64,000 bases of DNA from the NCBI RefSeq assembly GCF_013432195.1, contig NZ_JACCDB010000001.1:397679-461678 (forward strand). The letters run 5' to 3'. Below, piece after piece: positions 21,106 through 30,580 of the stretch (positions within the stretch are counted from its first letter, which is position 1; the number at the start of each line of letters is the position of its first letter). Made by a program: the position numbers and the translations under genes. The stretch comes from Tepidicella baoligensis. GTDB lineage: Bacteria > Pseudomonadota > Gammaproteobacteria > Burkholderiales > Burkholderiaceae_C. Below the pieces are notes generated by a model, which searched no databases, was not told the origin of the DNA, and saw only the letters and a list, made by a program, of their open reading frames with translations.

Positions 21106-24100
21106 ATGAATGCTTGCTTTCCCTCCCAGGCCTTGCCACCCAACGCCAACCCCTTTGCCCATGGGGTCGATGGCCCACTGAAGCGCAGTCCGTTGCGCGC
21201 AGCCATCACCTCGGCCTGGCGCCTGCCGGAGCCGGCTCTGCTGCCCGCCTTGCTGGAAAGCGCACGGCTGACCCCGGCACAGCAACAGGCCACGCAGTCC
21301 CTGGCGCGGCAACTCGCCCAGGCCTTGCGGGATCACCCGCCTGCCACCGGGCGGCAGGGGCTGGTGCAGGGTCTGCTGCAGGAATACGCCCTGTCTTCAC
21401 AGGAAGGCGTGGCCCTGATGTGCCTGGCCGAAGCGCTGCTGCGCATCCCCGACGCCGCCACCCGCGACGCCCTCATCCGCGACAAGGTCGGGCAGGGGCA
21501 GTGGGCCACGCACCTGGGCCAGAGCCGTTCGCTGTTCGTCAACGCCGCCACCTGGGGCCTGTTGCTCACGGGCAAGCTGGTGGCCACCCACAGCGAACAA
21601 GGTCTGCAACGGGTGCTGGGCGGGCTGCTGCGCAAAGGTGGGGAACCCCTGGTCCGCAAAGGGGTGGACATGGCCATGCGGCTCATGGGCGAACAGTTCG
21701 TCATGGGCGAAACCATTGCCCAGGCCCTGGATCGCGCCCGCCACCGGGAAACGCAAGGCTTTCGCCACTCTTACGACATGCTGGGTGAAGCGGCCCTCAC
21801 GGCCGACGATGCCGACCGCTACCGGCGTGCTTACGAAAGCGCCATCCACGCCATCGGTCAGGCCGCGCAAGGCCGCGGCGTGATCGAAGGGCCGGGCATC
21901 TCCATCAAGCTCTCGGCCCTGCACCCCCGCTACAGCCGAGCCCAGTACCGGCGCGTGATGGACGAGCTCTACCCGGTGCTGCTGGCGCTGGTGCGGCTGG
22001 CCCAACATTACCGGATCGGCCTGAACATCGACGCCGAGGAAGCCGATCGGCTCGAACTCTCGCTGGACCTGCTCGAACGCCTGTGCCAGGAGCCCGATCT
22101 GGCCGGCTTCGACGGCATCGGCTTCGTGGTGCAGGCTTACCAGAAACGCTGCCCCGCCGTGATCGACCACCTCATCGACCTGGCCCGGCGCAGTGGGCAC
22201 CGGCTGATGGTGCGGCTCGTCAAAGGCGCCTACTGGGACAGCGAGATCAAGCGCGCCCAGCTCGACGGGCTCGAAGACTACCCCGTCTACACCCGCAAAG
22301 CCTACACCGATGTCGCCTACCTCGCCTGTGCACGCCGCTTGCTGGCCGCGCCCGATGCGATCTACCCCCAGTTCGCCACCCACAACGCCCACACCGTGGC
22401 CGCCATCGTGCAGATGGCCGACCCGGCCCGCTACCACAGCGGCCAGTACGAATTCCAGTGCCTGCACGGCATGGGCGAGGCCTTGTACGAACAGGTGGTG
22501 GGTTCAAGCGGCCTCGGACGGCCCTGCCGCATCTACGCCCCCGTCGGCACCCACGACACCCTGCTCGCCTACCTGGTGCGGCGCTTGCTGGAAAACGGGG
22601 CCAACACCTCCTTCGTGCACCAGATCGCCGACCCCCGCACGCCCATCGCCGAACTCGTGCAGGATCCGGTGGCGCGGGTCGAACAATGGGCCCGGCAGGA
22701 AGGCCGTCTGGGCCTGCCACACCCGGCCATTCCCTTGCCGAGCCGGCTGTACGGGTCTGTCCGGGTGAACTCGGCCGGCATCGACTTGGCCAACGAACAG
22801 GTGCTGGCCTCGCTGCTGAGCACATGGGAACACACGGCGCAGACACCTTGGCGCGCCACACCGATGTTGGCGCATGAGCCCCCCCGCTCGATCGACCACA
22901 CACCCACCACACGGCTCAACCCGGCCGACCAGCGCGACCCGGTCGGTGCAGCGCTGGACACCTCGCCCGCCCAGTGCGAGCACGCCCTGGCCGCCGCCAC
23001 CGCCTTTGCACCACACTGGGCCACCACGCCGGTGGAAGAACGCGCCGCCGCACTCGACCGCGCGGCCGACGCGCTGCAAGCGTCGATGCCGCGCCTGCTC
23101 GGCCTGCTGATGCGCGAGGCCGGCAAGACCGCCGCCAACGCCGTGGCCGAGGTGCGCGAAGCCATCGACTTCCTGCGCTTCTATGCCGCCCAGGTGCGAT
23201 TTTCGTTCGACAACCACACCCACCAGCCGCTGGGGCCGGTGGTGTGCATCAGCCCCTGGAATTTCCCGCTCGCCATCTTCACCGGGCAGGTGGCCGCCGC
23301 GCTGGCCGCCGGCAACACGGTGCTGGCCAAACCGGCCGAGCAAACGCCGCTCATCGCCACCGAAGCGGTGCGGCTGCTGTGGCAGGCCGGTATTCCGCCG
23401 GCCGCGCTGCAACTGCTGCCCGGCCCTGGCGACACCGTGGGCGCCGCGCTCGTGGCCGATGCCCGGGTACAGGGCGTGCTGTTCACCGGCTCCACCGAAG
23501 TGGCACGGCTCATCCAGCGCACGCTCGCGCAGCGCCTGTCGCCACGCGGGCACCCGATCCCGCTCATCGCCGAAACCGGCGGCCAGAACGCCATGATCGT
23601 GGACGCCTCGGCGTTGCCCGAACAGGTGGTGCAAGACGCCATCGCCTCGGCCTTCGACAGCGCGGGCCAGCGCTGCTCCGCGCTGCGCGTGCTGTGCATA
23701 CAGGACGACGTCTATGACCGGGTGCTCACCCTGCTCCAAGGCGCCATGACCGAACAGCGGCTGGGCCCGCCGACGCGGCTCGCGGTGGACATCGGCCCCG
23801 TGATCGACGCCGAGGCCCGCGCCGGCATCGAAGCCCACATCGACCACATGCGCCAGCGCGGCCACACCGTGTACCAGGCCGCCCGGGTCGAAGGCGATGA
23901 AACCGTCCACGGCCATTTCGTGCTTCCCACGCTGATCGAAATTCCTCATCTGGGCGAGCTGCAACGCGAGGTATTCGGCCCGGTGCTGCATGTGCTGCGC
24001 TACGCCCGCCGCGACCTGCCCCAGATCATCGAGCAGATCAACGCCACTGGCTACGGCCTGACCCTGGGCGTGCACTCGCGCATCGACGAAACCATCACCC

Positions 24101-24639
24101 AGATCACCCGCGCCGTTCGCGCCGGCAACCAGTACGTGAACCGCAACATGGTCGGGGCCGTGGTGGGCGTGCAGCCCTTTGGCGGCGAAGGCCTCTCGGG
24201 CACCGGCCCCAAAGCCGGCGGGCCGCTGTACCTGTACCGGCTGCTGGCCCAGCGCCCGGCCGATGCGTTGACCGAAGCACTGCGCTTCATCGGTGCCTCG
24301 CAGCCCGAGGTGCCCAGCGCGGAAATCACCCTGCCCGGCCCCACGGGCGAGCGCAACCTCTACAAGCTGCACCCCCGCCGAACCGTGCGTGCTGGCGCCC
24401 CCCTGAGCGAAGACGCCCTGCGCCAGCCGATGGACGCCGTCGTGTTCGGCGGCTCCCAGCCGGACCTGGCCGCCTTGCTGGTACAACTGGCGCAAAGACC
24501 CGGCCCGATCGTGAATGTCTTTGTGCAAGACGACCCATCGCAACCGCTACCGGCCGAAGCCGTCTGGACCGAGCGCAGCCTCAGCATCAACACGGCTGCC
24601 GCTGGTGGCAATGCCAGCCTGATGATGCTGGCTGGCTGA
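21106..24639 (+). CDS. putA: Bifunctional proline dehydrogenase/L-glutamate gamma-semialdehyde dehydrogenase PutA
   Basis: An 1177-residue membrane-associated enzyme that oxidises L-proline to glutamate in two channelled steps. The FAD-binding proline dehydrogenase domain spans about 150-480 (EGPGISIKLSALHPRY, IDAEEADRLELSLDLLE, VRLVKGAYWD). The aldehyde dehydrogenase domain spans about 570-1050 and has SPWNFPLAIFTGQ, catalytic Glu in ETGGQNAMIV and catalytic Cys in SAGQRCSALRV. A conserved C-terminal domain ends the protein. The N-terminus lacks the ribbon-helix-helix repressor domain of E. coli PutA, consistent with control by the divergent Lrp protein. The ATG at 21106 was chosen; an in-frame GTG at 21091 is possible and neither has a clear ribosome-binding site. 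Confidence 0.95.
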   Translation: MNACFPSQALPPNANPFAHGVDGPLKRSPLRAAITSAWRLPEPALLPALLESARLTPAQQQATQSLARQLAQALRDHPPATGRQGLVQGLLQEYALSSQEGVALMCLAEALLRIPDAATRDALIRDKVGQGQWATHLGQSRSLFVNAATWGLLLTGKLVATHSEQGLQRVLGGLLRKGGEPLVRKGVDMAMRLMGEQFVMGETIAQALDRARHRETQGFRHSYDMLGEAALTADDADRYRRAYESAIHAIGQAAQGRGVIEGPGISIKLSALHPRYSRAQYRRVMDELYPVLLALVRLAQHYRIGLNIDAEEADRLELSLDLLERLCQEPDLAGFDGIGFVVQAYQKRCPAVIDHLIDLARRSGHRLMVRLVKGAYWDSEIKRAQLDGLEDYPVYTRKAYTDVAYLACARRLLAAPDAIYPQFATHNAHTVAAIVQMADPARYHSGQYEFQCLHGMGEALYEQVVGSSGLGRPCRIYAPVGTHDTLLAYLVRRLLENGANTSFVHQIADPRTPIAELVQDPVARVEQWARQEGRLGLPHPAIPLPSRLYGSVRVNSAGIDLANEQVLASLLSTWEHTAQTPWRATPMLAHEPPRSIDHTPTTRLNPADQRDPVGAALDTSPAQCEHALAAATAFAPHWATTPVEERAAALDRAADALQASMPRLLGLLMREAGKTAANAVAEVREAIDFLRFYAAQVRFSFDNHTHQPLGPVVCISPWNFPLAIFTGQVAAALAAGNTVLAKPAEQTPLIATEAVRLLWQAGIPPAALQLLPGPGDTVGAALVADARVQGVLFTGSTEVARLIQRTLAQRLSPRGHPIPLIAETGGQNAMIVDASALPEQVVQDAIASAFDSAGQRCSALRVLCIQDDVYDRVLTLLQGAMTEQRLGPPTRLAVDIGPVIDAEARAGIEAHIDHMRQRGHTVYQAARVEGDETVHGHFVLPTLIEIPHLGELQREVFGPVLHVLRYARRDLPQIIEQINATGYGLTLGVHSRIDETITQITRAVRAGNQYVNRNMVGAVVGVQPFGGEGLSGTGPKAGGPLYLYRLLAQRPADALTEALRFIGASQPEVPSAEITLPGPTGERNLYKLHPRRTVRAGAPLSEDALRQPMDAVVFGGSQPDLAALLVQLAQRPGPIVNVFVQDDPSQPLPAEAVWTERSLSINTAAAGGNASLMMLAG

Positions 24640-24661
24640 ACAGGGCGGTTACCATAGCTGC

Positions 24662-25324
24662 ATGGAATCGCTCACTGCCATGGACAGCAGAACGGCTGCC
24701 ATCATCTCGATCAGCCAACGGTACAACGGCTTCATGTACCGTTGCGCCGCCGACACGAATTACACCATGCTGGTGCTGGAAGGGAATTTCGAGAAACTGG
24801 TCGGCCACCCAGCCAGCGCGGTGTTGAACAATGCCCAAATCACTTTTGTATCGCTCATCCACCCAGACGATACGCAGCGGGTGGACGACCTGATTGGCCA
24901 GTGCGTTGAGCAGCGCCAGAACTGGTCGCTGGACTATCGACTGGTGGCCAAAAACGGGAAAGTGATCTGGGTCAACGAACAAGGCGGCGGGGTGTATGAC
25001 GACCGTGGCGAGTTGCTGTACCTCGAAGGGCTGGTGCAGGACATCTCGGAGCGGAAGTCCCTGGAAGACCGCAACGCCCAACTGGCTCAGGAACATCAGG
25101 AAAAAATGAAGGCCGTGGTTGACGAAACCATGAAAATCCTCGACACCCTGAAGATGCTGCGCCTGCTTTCCATCAACGCGTCCATCGAAGCCGCGCGGGC
25201 CGGTGAAGCAGGCCGGGGGTTTTCGGTGGTGGCGTCTGCGGTGAAAGAGCTGTCGGACACCACCGCCAGTGCCGCGGCCCGTATCCAGAAACTAACGGCC
25301 CGTGAACGTGGAGGTCAAAAATGA
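24662..25324 (+). CDS. Cytoplasmic PAS domain protein with short chemoreceptor-type signalling tip
   Basis: A 220-residue soluble protein. Residues about 20-130 are a PAS domain (YRCAADTNYTMLVLEGNFEKLVG, VIWVNEQGGGVYDDRGELLYLEG, DISERKSLE), a fold that senses redox state, light or small ligands. Residues about 140-210 form a coiled coil with the conserved hairpin tip of methyl-accepting chemotaxis proteins (SINASIEAARAGEAGRGFSVV). Full receptors have two long helical arms; here the returning arm stops after about 20 residues, so coupling to CheA/CheW is doubtful. There is no membrane segment. Its stop overlaps the next start (ATGA), so it is co-translated with the SDR protein, an unusual pairing. 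Confidence 0.85.
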   Translation: MESLTAMDSRTAAIISISQRYNGFMYRCAADTNYTMLVLEGNFEKLVGHPASAVLNNAQITFVSLIHPDDTQRVDDLIGQCVEQRQNWSLDYRLVAKNGKVIWVNEQGGGVYDDRGELLYLEGLVQDISERKSLEDRNAQLAQEHQEKMKAVVDETMKILDTLKMLRLLSINASIEAARAGEAGRGFSVVASAVKELSDTTASAAARIQKLTARERGGQK

Positions 25325-26070
25325 ATCCGGTCGCGATGGTGACGGGCGCGGGCAGCGGGATCGGCAAAGCCTGTGCGCTGGCCCTGCTGGCCGAAGGCTG
25401 GCAGGTGTTTCTGGTGGGCCGCCGCGAGGACGCCCTGCGGGCCACCGCCCGGTCGGGTGAAGGCCTCAAAGGCATGGCCCACATCGCGCCTGCCGATGTG
25501 AGCAACGAAACCGAAGTGGCGCATGTGTTTGCCGCCATCCGCGAGCGCTGCGGGCGGCTGGACCTGCTGTTCAACAATGCGGGCATTTTCACCCCCACCA
25601 GAACCCCGGACGAGATGGCGCTCGAGGACTGGCGGCGCAGCGTGGACGTGAACCTCAACGGGGCGTTCTACTGCCTGTCGCACGCATTCCGGCTGATGCG
25701 TGAACAGTCCCCCCAGGGGGGTCGTATCATCAACAACGGGTCAATCTCGGCGCATACCCCGCGCCCGGGCAGCATCGGCTACACCGCCACCAAGCACGCC
25801 ATCACCGGCCTGACCAAAGCCGCCGCGCTCGACGGCCGGGCTTTCGACATCGCCGTTGGGCAGATCGACATCGGCAACGTGGCCAGCGACATGACCGAAA
25901 AAATGGCCGACGGCATCCTGCAGGCCGACGGCAGCGTGCGCCCCGAAGCCCGCATGGACATGGACGCGGTGGTGCAGACCTTCATGACCATGGCGCGTCT
26001 GCCGCTGTCGGCCAACGTGCTGTTCACCACCGTCATGGCCACCAAGATGCCCTTCGTGGGCCGGGGCTGA
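25321..26070 (+). CDS. SDR family oxidoreductase
   Basis: A 249-residue short-chain dehydrogenase/reductase. The cofactor motif TGAGSGIGKA lies at residues 8-17; NNAG, the catalytic Ser (NNGSISAHTPRPGS) and YTATK (Tyr and Lys) complete the active site. VGRREDAL after strand 2 suggests NADP(H) preference through the Arg pair, but this is only an indication. The length is typical of classical SDRs. It overlaps the PAS protein by four bases and is convergent with the aminotransferase gene. The substrate is unknown. Confidence 0.9.
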   Translation: MNPVAMVTGAGSGIGKACALALLAEGWQVFLVGRREDALRATARSGEGLKGMAHIAPADVSNETEVAHVFAAIRERCGRLDLLFNNAGIFTPTRTPDEMALEDWRRSVDVNLNGAFYCLSHAFRLMREQSPQGGRIINNGSISAHTPRPGSIGYTATKHAITGLTKAAALDGRAFDIAVGQIDIGNVASDMTEKMADGILQADGSVRPEARMDMDAVVQTFMTMARLPLSANVLFTTVMATKMPFVGRG

Positions 26071-26088
26071 TCAGACCGGTCACGCCTG

Positions 26089-27486
26089 TCAGGCGGTTTC
26101 CTGCAGCGTGTCGCCCAGCGCGCTGACCAGCCGGTCGATCTCGGTCTCGGTGCTGATGAAGGGCGGCGCGAGCTGGATGGTGTCGCCCCCATAGCGCACG
26201 TAAAAGCCCTTCTTGTACATGGCCATGGCGACCTCGAATGGCCGCTTGGCCGGCTCGCCCGGCACCGGCAACAACGTGATGCCGGCCGCCAAGCCGAAGT
26301 TGCGGATATCGCCCACGTGCTTCGCGCCTTTGAGGCCGTGCACCGCCTGCTCGAAATGGGGCGCCAACTCACGCACCCTCTCGATCGAATGCTCGCGTGT
26401 CATCAAGTCCAGCGTGGCGATGCCGGCCGCACACGCCACGGGGTGGGCTGAATAGGTGTAGCCGTGCGGGAATTCCAGCATGTAGTGTGGACCACCGGCC
26501 GCCATGAAGGTGTCGTATATCTCGCGCGTGGCCACCACGCCGCCCAGCGGCTGCACACCGTTGGTCACCTGCTTGGCGAAGTTGAGGATGTCGGGCGTCA
26601 CGCCGAAGGCCTCGGCCCCGGTCCAGGCCCCACTGCGGCCAAAACCGGAAATCACCTCGTCAAAAATGAGGAGGATGTCGTTCTGCGTACAAATCTCCCG
26701 CAACCGCTGCAAATAACCCTGCGGCGGAACCACCACCCCCGCCGAGCCCGAGAACGGCTCGACGATCACCGCCGCGATGTTGGACGCATCGTGCAGGTTG
26801 ATCAGGTTCAGCAACTCGTCGGCCAGTGCCGCGCCGGGGTAAGCCCCGGCAGGCTCGGCGGGCGGCATGCCCCGGAAAAAAGACCCGTTCGGCGGCTGTG
26901 TGTGCGGCAGGTGATCGGCCTCCACCCCCTGGCCGTACAGCTTGCGGTTGGCCACGATGCCGCCCACCGAAATGCCGCCGAAGTTCACGCCGTGGTAGCC
27001 CTTGATGCGACCGATCAGGCGCGTCTTGCTGGCCTGGCCTTTGGCCCGCCAGTAGGCGCGCGCCATCTTCAGCGAGGTGTCCGCCGACTCAGAGCCCGAC
27101 CCCGTGAAGAAGACGTGGGTCAGCCCCTTGGGCATGCGCTCGACGATGCGGTTGGCCAGCTCGAACGACAGCGGATGCCCGAACTGGAAAGCCGGCGAGT
27201 AGTCCAGCGTGGCCACCTGGCGCGCCACCGCCTGAGCGATCTCGCTGCGGCAGTGGCCCAGTCCGGTACACCACAGCCCCGACAGACCGTCGAACAGCTG
27301 CCGCCCATCCGAGGTGGTGTAGTAAGCTCCCCGCGCCCCGCTGATCAGGCGTGGATCGGCCTTGTACTGCCGGTTGCCGGTGTAAGGCATCCAGTGCGCG
27401 TCCAGCCAGGCGGCATCGGTTCTGGGCGGCATCTCCGCCGAGGTCCGGAACGTGTTGCTGAGGTGCTGGCTGTCGGTCAGGTCCAT
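26089..27486 (-). CDS. Class III PLP aminotransferase (omega-amino acid:pyruvate type)
   Basis: A 465-residue pyridoxal-phosphate transaminase of the class III group. It has the cofactor phosphate-binding FFTGSGSESADTSLKMARAY, IKGYHGVNFGGISVGG, the Asp that binds the pyridine nitrogen in LLIFDEVISGFGRSG, and the Schiff-base Lys in NFAKQVTNG. The N-terminal MPYTGNRQYKADPRLI is typical of beta-alanine/omega-amino acid:pyruvate transaminases in Burkholderiales. Likely substrates are beta-alanine, taurine or other omega-amines. It is divergent from the EamA transporter gene (134 bases between starts), which may be its functional partner. Confidence 0.88.
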   Translation of the reverse strand: MDLTDSQHLSNTFRTSAEMPPRTDAAWLDAHWMPYTGNRQYKADPRLISGARGAYYTTSDGRQLFDGLSGLWCTGLGHCRSEIAQAVARQVATLDYSPAFQFGHPLSFELANRIVERMPKGLTHVFFTGSGSESADTSLKMARAYWRAKGQASKTRLIGRIKGYHGVNFGGISVGGIVANRKLYGQGVEADHLPHTQPPNGSFFRGMPPAEPAGAYPGAALADELLNLINLHDASNIAAVIVEPFSGSAGVVVPPQGYLQRLREICTQNDILLIFDEVISGFGRSGAWTGAEAFGVTPDILNFAKQVTNGVQPLGGVVATREIYDTFMAAGGPHYMLEFPHGYTYSAHPVACAAGIATLDLMTREHSIERVRELAPHFEQAVHGLKGAKHVGDIRNFGLAAGITLLPVPGEPAKRPFEVAMAMYKKGFYVRYGGDTIQLAPPFISTETEIDRLVSALGDTLQETA

Positions 27487-27620
27487 GGCTGTAGGGTGGC
27501 ATTTGAGAAAACTTCATGGTAGCCACGGCCGGGCCACACCACAAGTCCATTCACCAAGCCCTGACAGGCACCACCAGAGAGGCACCACCACTGCCCCTCG
27601 TATAGTGTGACAATGCGGGC

Positions 27621-28529
27621 ATGACCACCCGTTCATCGACCCGCTTGTCGACCGCCGCCTTCGCCACGCTGCTGCTGATCGCCTTCATGATGGGGGCCAA
27701 CCACGTGGCGGCCCGCATCGCCTTCGACCACGGGGTGGACGTGGCCACCGCCGTCACTTTCCGCAGCGGGGTCACGGCCGTGGTTGTCGGCGTGCTGCTG
27801 CTGGTCTATCGGGTCCCCCTGCGTCTGACGGCTCGGCACCGCAAAACGCTGCCCCTCATCGGGGCGCTGGTCGCCGTCCAGAGCCTGTGCCTGTACGCTT
27901 CCGTTGCACGCCTGCCGGTGGCGCTGGCGCTGCTCACGTTCAACACCTATCCCCTTTGGACGGCGCTTTGGGCGCGGCTGCTGTACCGCGAGCGCCCGGA
28001 ACCGGCCGTCCTGCGCGCGATGCCGGTGATCATGCTCGGCCTGGCGCTGGCACTGGATGTGCTAGGTGCAGCCTCAGGCCTGGGTGCCGGCGGGCATTGG
28101 CGAGCCATCGGCTCGGGCGTTGCGTTTGCCATGGCGGCAGCCGCCACCTTCGGCCTGGCCCTGGTGCTGACCCAGCATGAAGCCGGCACCCTGGACGGCC
28201 GGGTCCGCACCTTCACCACCATGGCCATCGTCGGCGTATTGGCTTTCGCCGGTACGGCCACGCAAGGCGGCCTGCACATACCCACGGCCCCGGCCGGATG
28301 GGGCGGCCTCCTGGGCCTGACCTTTCTGTACGGCACCGCCTTCACCATCATGTTCACCGTACTGCCACGGTTGGGCGTGGTCGGCAATTCGGCGATCATG
28401 AACATCGAACCGATCTTTGCCCTCGTCCTGGCCTGGGCCATCCTGGGCCAGACGGTGGCAGCGGTTCAGGTGGTCGGTGGCCTGCTGGTGGTCGCTGCGG
28501 TCATGTGGCTGGGATTGCGCAAACGTTAG
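27621..28529 (+). CDS. EamA/DMT family transporter
   Basis: A 302-residue inner-membrane protein with ten predicted membrane segments in two EamA repeats (about 14-140 and 155-298). It belongs to the drug/metabolite transporter superfamily, whose members often export amino acids or metabolites. Signature-like stretches are FMMGANHVAARIAFDHG in TM1 and ALLTFNTYPLWTALWARLL in TM4. The ATG follows a TATAGT-like element at about 27600. Its 3' end overlaps the convergent lrp-type gene by four bases. The substrate is unknown; the neighbours suggest amino-acid metabolism. Confidence 0.9.
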   Translation: MTTRSSTRLSTAAFATLLLIAFMMGANHVAARIAFDHGVDVATAVTFRSGVTAVVVGVLLLVYRVPLRLTARHRKTLPLIGALVAVQSLCLYASVARLPVALALLTFNTYPLWTALWARLLYRERPEPAVLRAMPVIMLGLALALDVLGAASGLGAGGHWRAIGSGVAFAMAAAATFGLALVLTQHEAGTLDGRVRTFTTMAIVGVLAFAGTATQGGLHIPTAPAGWGGLLGLTFLYGTAFTIMFTVLPRLGVVGNSAIMNIEPIFALVLAWAILGQTVAAVQVVGGLLVVAAVMWLGLRKR

Positions 28530-29002
28530 TCCAGCGGCAGGGCGCTGGTGCACTTCACCTCGTCCAGGCACACGCTGGAACGCACCCCGTTCACGCCGGG
28601 CAGCTGCGCCAGCGTGCCAAGCAAAAAGTCGGACAGCGCCTTCAGGTCCCGCGCCACCACCTTGAGCACGTAATCGAAGTCGCCGGTCACGGCGTAGCAC
28701 TCCTGCACCTGCGCAAGGCTGCTGATCACGTCGCGAAACTTCACCACCTCGCGAATGTGGCCGCGCTCCATCGTCACGTGAACGATGGCCAGCACCCCAA
28801 ACCCCACCTTGCTGGCATCGAGCCGCGCTTCATAACGCTTCACATAGCCCCGTTCTTCCAGGCGCCGGTGGCGCCGGTTGCACTGTGCCGGCGACAGGTG
28901 CACGGCCTGGGCCAGCTCCAGATTGCTCACCCGGCCATGGGCCTGCAAGTGGGCCAGAATGCGCCGGTCTGTCTGATCCAAATCAAACTCACGCAACATC
29001 AT
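28526..29002 (-). CDS. Lrp/AsnC family regulator, divergent from hppD
   Basis: A 158-residue Lrp-type protein. The helix-turn-helix comprises FDLDQTDRRILAHLQAHGRVSNLELAQAVHL-type sequence at residues 6-36 with recognition helix SPAQCNRRHRRLEERG. The ligand domain has ECYAVTGDFDYVLKVVARDL and the C-terminal PGVNGVRSSVCLDEVK. It is transcribed away from the hppD-phhB-phhA cluster across a 130-base AT-rich gap and is the obvious candidate for controlling it, probably with tyrosine or phenylalanine as effector by analogy with other Lrp-type aromatic regulators (inference). It shares family but not close sequence with the regulator at 20.5 kb. Confidence 0.9.
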   Translation of the reverse strand: MMLREFDLDQTDRRILAHLQAHGRVSNLELAQAVHLSPAQCNRRHRRLEERGYVKRYEARLDASKVGFGVLAIVHVTMERGHIREVVKFRDVISSLAQVQECYAVTGDFDYVLKVVARDLKALSDFLLGTLAQLPGVNGVRSSVCLDEVKCTSALPLD

Positions 29003-29080
29003 CTCGTATTTGCCCCAAAAAATAGCTTAAAGATTTTGACAATCATGGCAAACCCACGCCAATTATGCAAACCCATTGCA

Positions 29081-29110
29081 TTGACAGTCGCATAAAGTTT
29101 CGGCTTCAAT
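29081..29110 (+). promoter_or_regulatory. Candidate hppD promoter
   Basis: A perfect -35 hexamer TTGACA (29081-29086) is followed after 18 bases by TTCAAT (29105-29110). The surrounding region 29003-29132 is unusually AT-rich for this chromosome, as expected for an Lrp-controlled promoter. A good ribosome-binding site (TAGGAG) then precedes the hppD ATG. Confidence 0.4.
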
Positions 29111-29132
29111 TTGATTTGTAGGAGCTGCAACC

Positions 29133-30233
29133 ATGGCCGACCTCTTTGACAACCCCATGGGCCTGTGCGGGTTCGAGTTCGTCGAATTCGCCTCCCCCAC
29201 CCCCAACGTGCTCGAACCCCTGTTCGAGAAAATGGGCTTCACCCTGGTGGCCAAGCACCGCTCCAAAGACGTGGTGCTCTACCGCCAGGGCGGCATCAAC
29301 TTCATCGTCAACCGCGAACCCAAGAGCGAAGCCGCTTACTTCGCAGCCGAACACGGCCCCAGCGCCTGCGGCCTGGCCTTCCGCGTTCGGGACTCGCACA
29401 AGGCCTATGCCCGCGCGCTGGAACTCGGCGCCCAGCCCATCGAAATCGCCACCGGCCCCATGGAGCTGCGCCTGCCCGCCATCAAAGGCATCGGTGGCGC
29501 GCCGCTGTACCTGATCGACCGCTTCGAAGACGGCAAGAGCATCTACGACATCGACTTCGAATTCCTCCCCGAGTTCGAAGACCCCGCCAGCCGCAACCCC
29601 GTGGGCCATGGTTTCAAGGTCATCGACCACCTCACCCACAACGTCTACCGTGGCCGCATGGCCTACTGGGGCGCGTTCTATGAGCGGATCTTCAACTTCC
29701 GCGAAATCCGCTACTTCGACATCAAAGGCGAATACACCGGCCTGACCAGCCGCGCCATGACCGCGCCCGACGGCATGATCCGCATCCCGCTGAACGAAGA
29801 AAGCGGCAAAGGCACCGGGCAGATCGAGGAATTCCTGATGCAGTTCAACGGCGAAGGCATCCAACACATCGCCCTGCTGACCGACGACATCATCGCCAGC
29901 GTGGACGCGCTGCAAATGGCCGGCATTCCGCTCATGACCGCCCCCAACGACATCTACTACGAGATGCTCGAAGAGCGCCTGCCCGGCCACGGCGAGCCGG
30001 TCAAGGAACTGCAGGCCCGCGGCATCCTGCTCGACGGCTCCACCGCCAACGGCGACAAGCGCCTGCTGCTGCAGATCTTCAGCCAGCCGGTGCTGGGCCC
30101 CGTGTTCTTCGAGTTCATCCAGCGCAAGAACGATGAGGGCTTCGGCGAAGGCAACTTCAAGGCCCTGTTCGAAAGCCTGGAGCGCGACCAGATCCGCCGT
30201 GGGGCGCTGAAGGTCGAACCCGTCAGCGCCTGA
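29133..30233 (+). CDS. hppD: 4-hydroxyphenylpyruvate dioxygenase
   Basis: A 366-residue non-heme Fe(II) enzyme that converts 4-hydroxyphenylpyruvate to homogentisate in tyrosine degradation. The two vicinal-oxygen-chelate halves are visible. The C-terminal one carries the iron ligands: His in [12 protein letters not shown], His in [12 protein letters not shown] and Glu in [11 protein letters not shown]. The length matches bacterial HPPD. A TAGGAG ribosome-binding site lies 11 bases before the ATG. It is the first gene of a cluster with phhB and phhA, so phenylalanine is taken to homogentisate here; the later hmgA and fahA genes are not in the window. Confidence 0.96.
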   Translation: MADLFDNPMGLCGFEFVEFASPTPNVLEPLFEKMGFTLVAKHRSKDVVLYRQGGINFIVNREPKSEAAYFAAEHGPSACGLAFRVRDSHKAYARALELGAQPIEIATGPMELRLPAIKGIGGAPLYLIDRFEDGKSIYDIDFEFLPEFEDPASRNPVGHGFKVIDHLTHNVYRGRMAYWGAFYERIFNFREIRYFDIKGEYTGLTSRAMTAPDGMIRIPLNEESGKGTGQIEEFLMQFNGEGIQHIALLTDDIIASVDALQMAGIPLMTAPNDIYYEMLEERLPGHGEPVKELQARGILLDGSTANGDKRLLLQIFSQPVLGPVFFEFIQRKNDEGFGEGNFKALFESLERDQIRRGALKVEPVSA

Positions 30234-30246
30234 CCCCTCCCTCCAC

Positions 30247-30262
30247 GGGCCGGCAACGGCCC
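30247..30262 (+). promoter_or_regulatory. Intercistronic GNRA-loop hairpin between hppD and phhB
   Basis: GGGCCG-GCAA-CGGCCC forms a perfect 6-bp stem closed by a GNRA tetraloop, 13 bases after the hppD stop and 17 before the phhB start. There is no T-run, so it is more likely an RNA-stabilising or translation-tuning structure than a terminator. Confidence 0.35.
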
Positions 30263-30279
30263 GCTGCCTACTGCACGCC

Positions 30280-30579
30280 ATGAACAAACTCGAAGGTCCC
30301 GCCCTGAAGGCGCAACTGGCCAAAGTGCCGCGCTGGCACTTCGACGCCGACACCCTGTCCATCGAACGCCGCTTCGTCTTCCAAGACTTCAACGAAGCCT
30401 TCGCCTTCATGACCCGCGTGGCCATGGCCGCCGAGGTGCGCAACCACCATCCGGAATGGTTCAACGTCTACAACCGGGTCGATATCACCTTCACCACCCA
30501 CGACGCCGGCGGCCTGACCGAGCGCGACATCGACTTCGCGCAGTGGGTCGATGGCATCGCGGGTGAAGCCGGGAACTGA
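30280..30579 (+). CDS. phhB: 4a-hydroxytetrahydrobiopterin dehydratase
   Basis: A 99-residue pterin-4a-carbinolamine dehydratase that regenerates the pterin cofactor after each phenylalanine hydroxylation. It has the conserved active-site pattern with adjacent histidines in [15 protein letters not shown] and the later His in [17 protein letters not shown]. Full length for the family. It lies between hppD and phhA, one base before the phhA start, forming a complete phenylalanine hydroxylase module. Confidence 0.95.
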   Translation: MNKLEGPALKAQLAKVPRWHFDADTLSIERRFVFQDFNEAFAFMTRVAMAAEVRNHHPEWFNVYNRVDITFTTHDAGGLTERDIDFAQWVDGIAGEAGN

Positions 30580-30580
30580 C

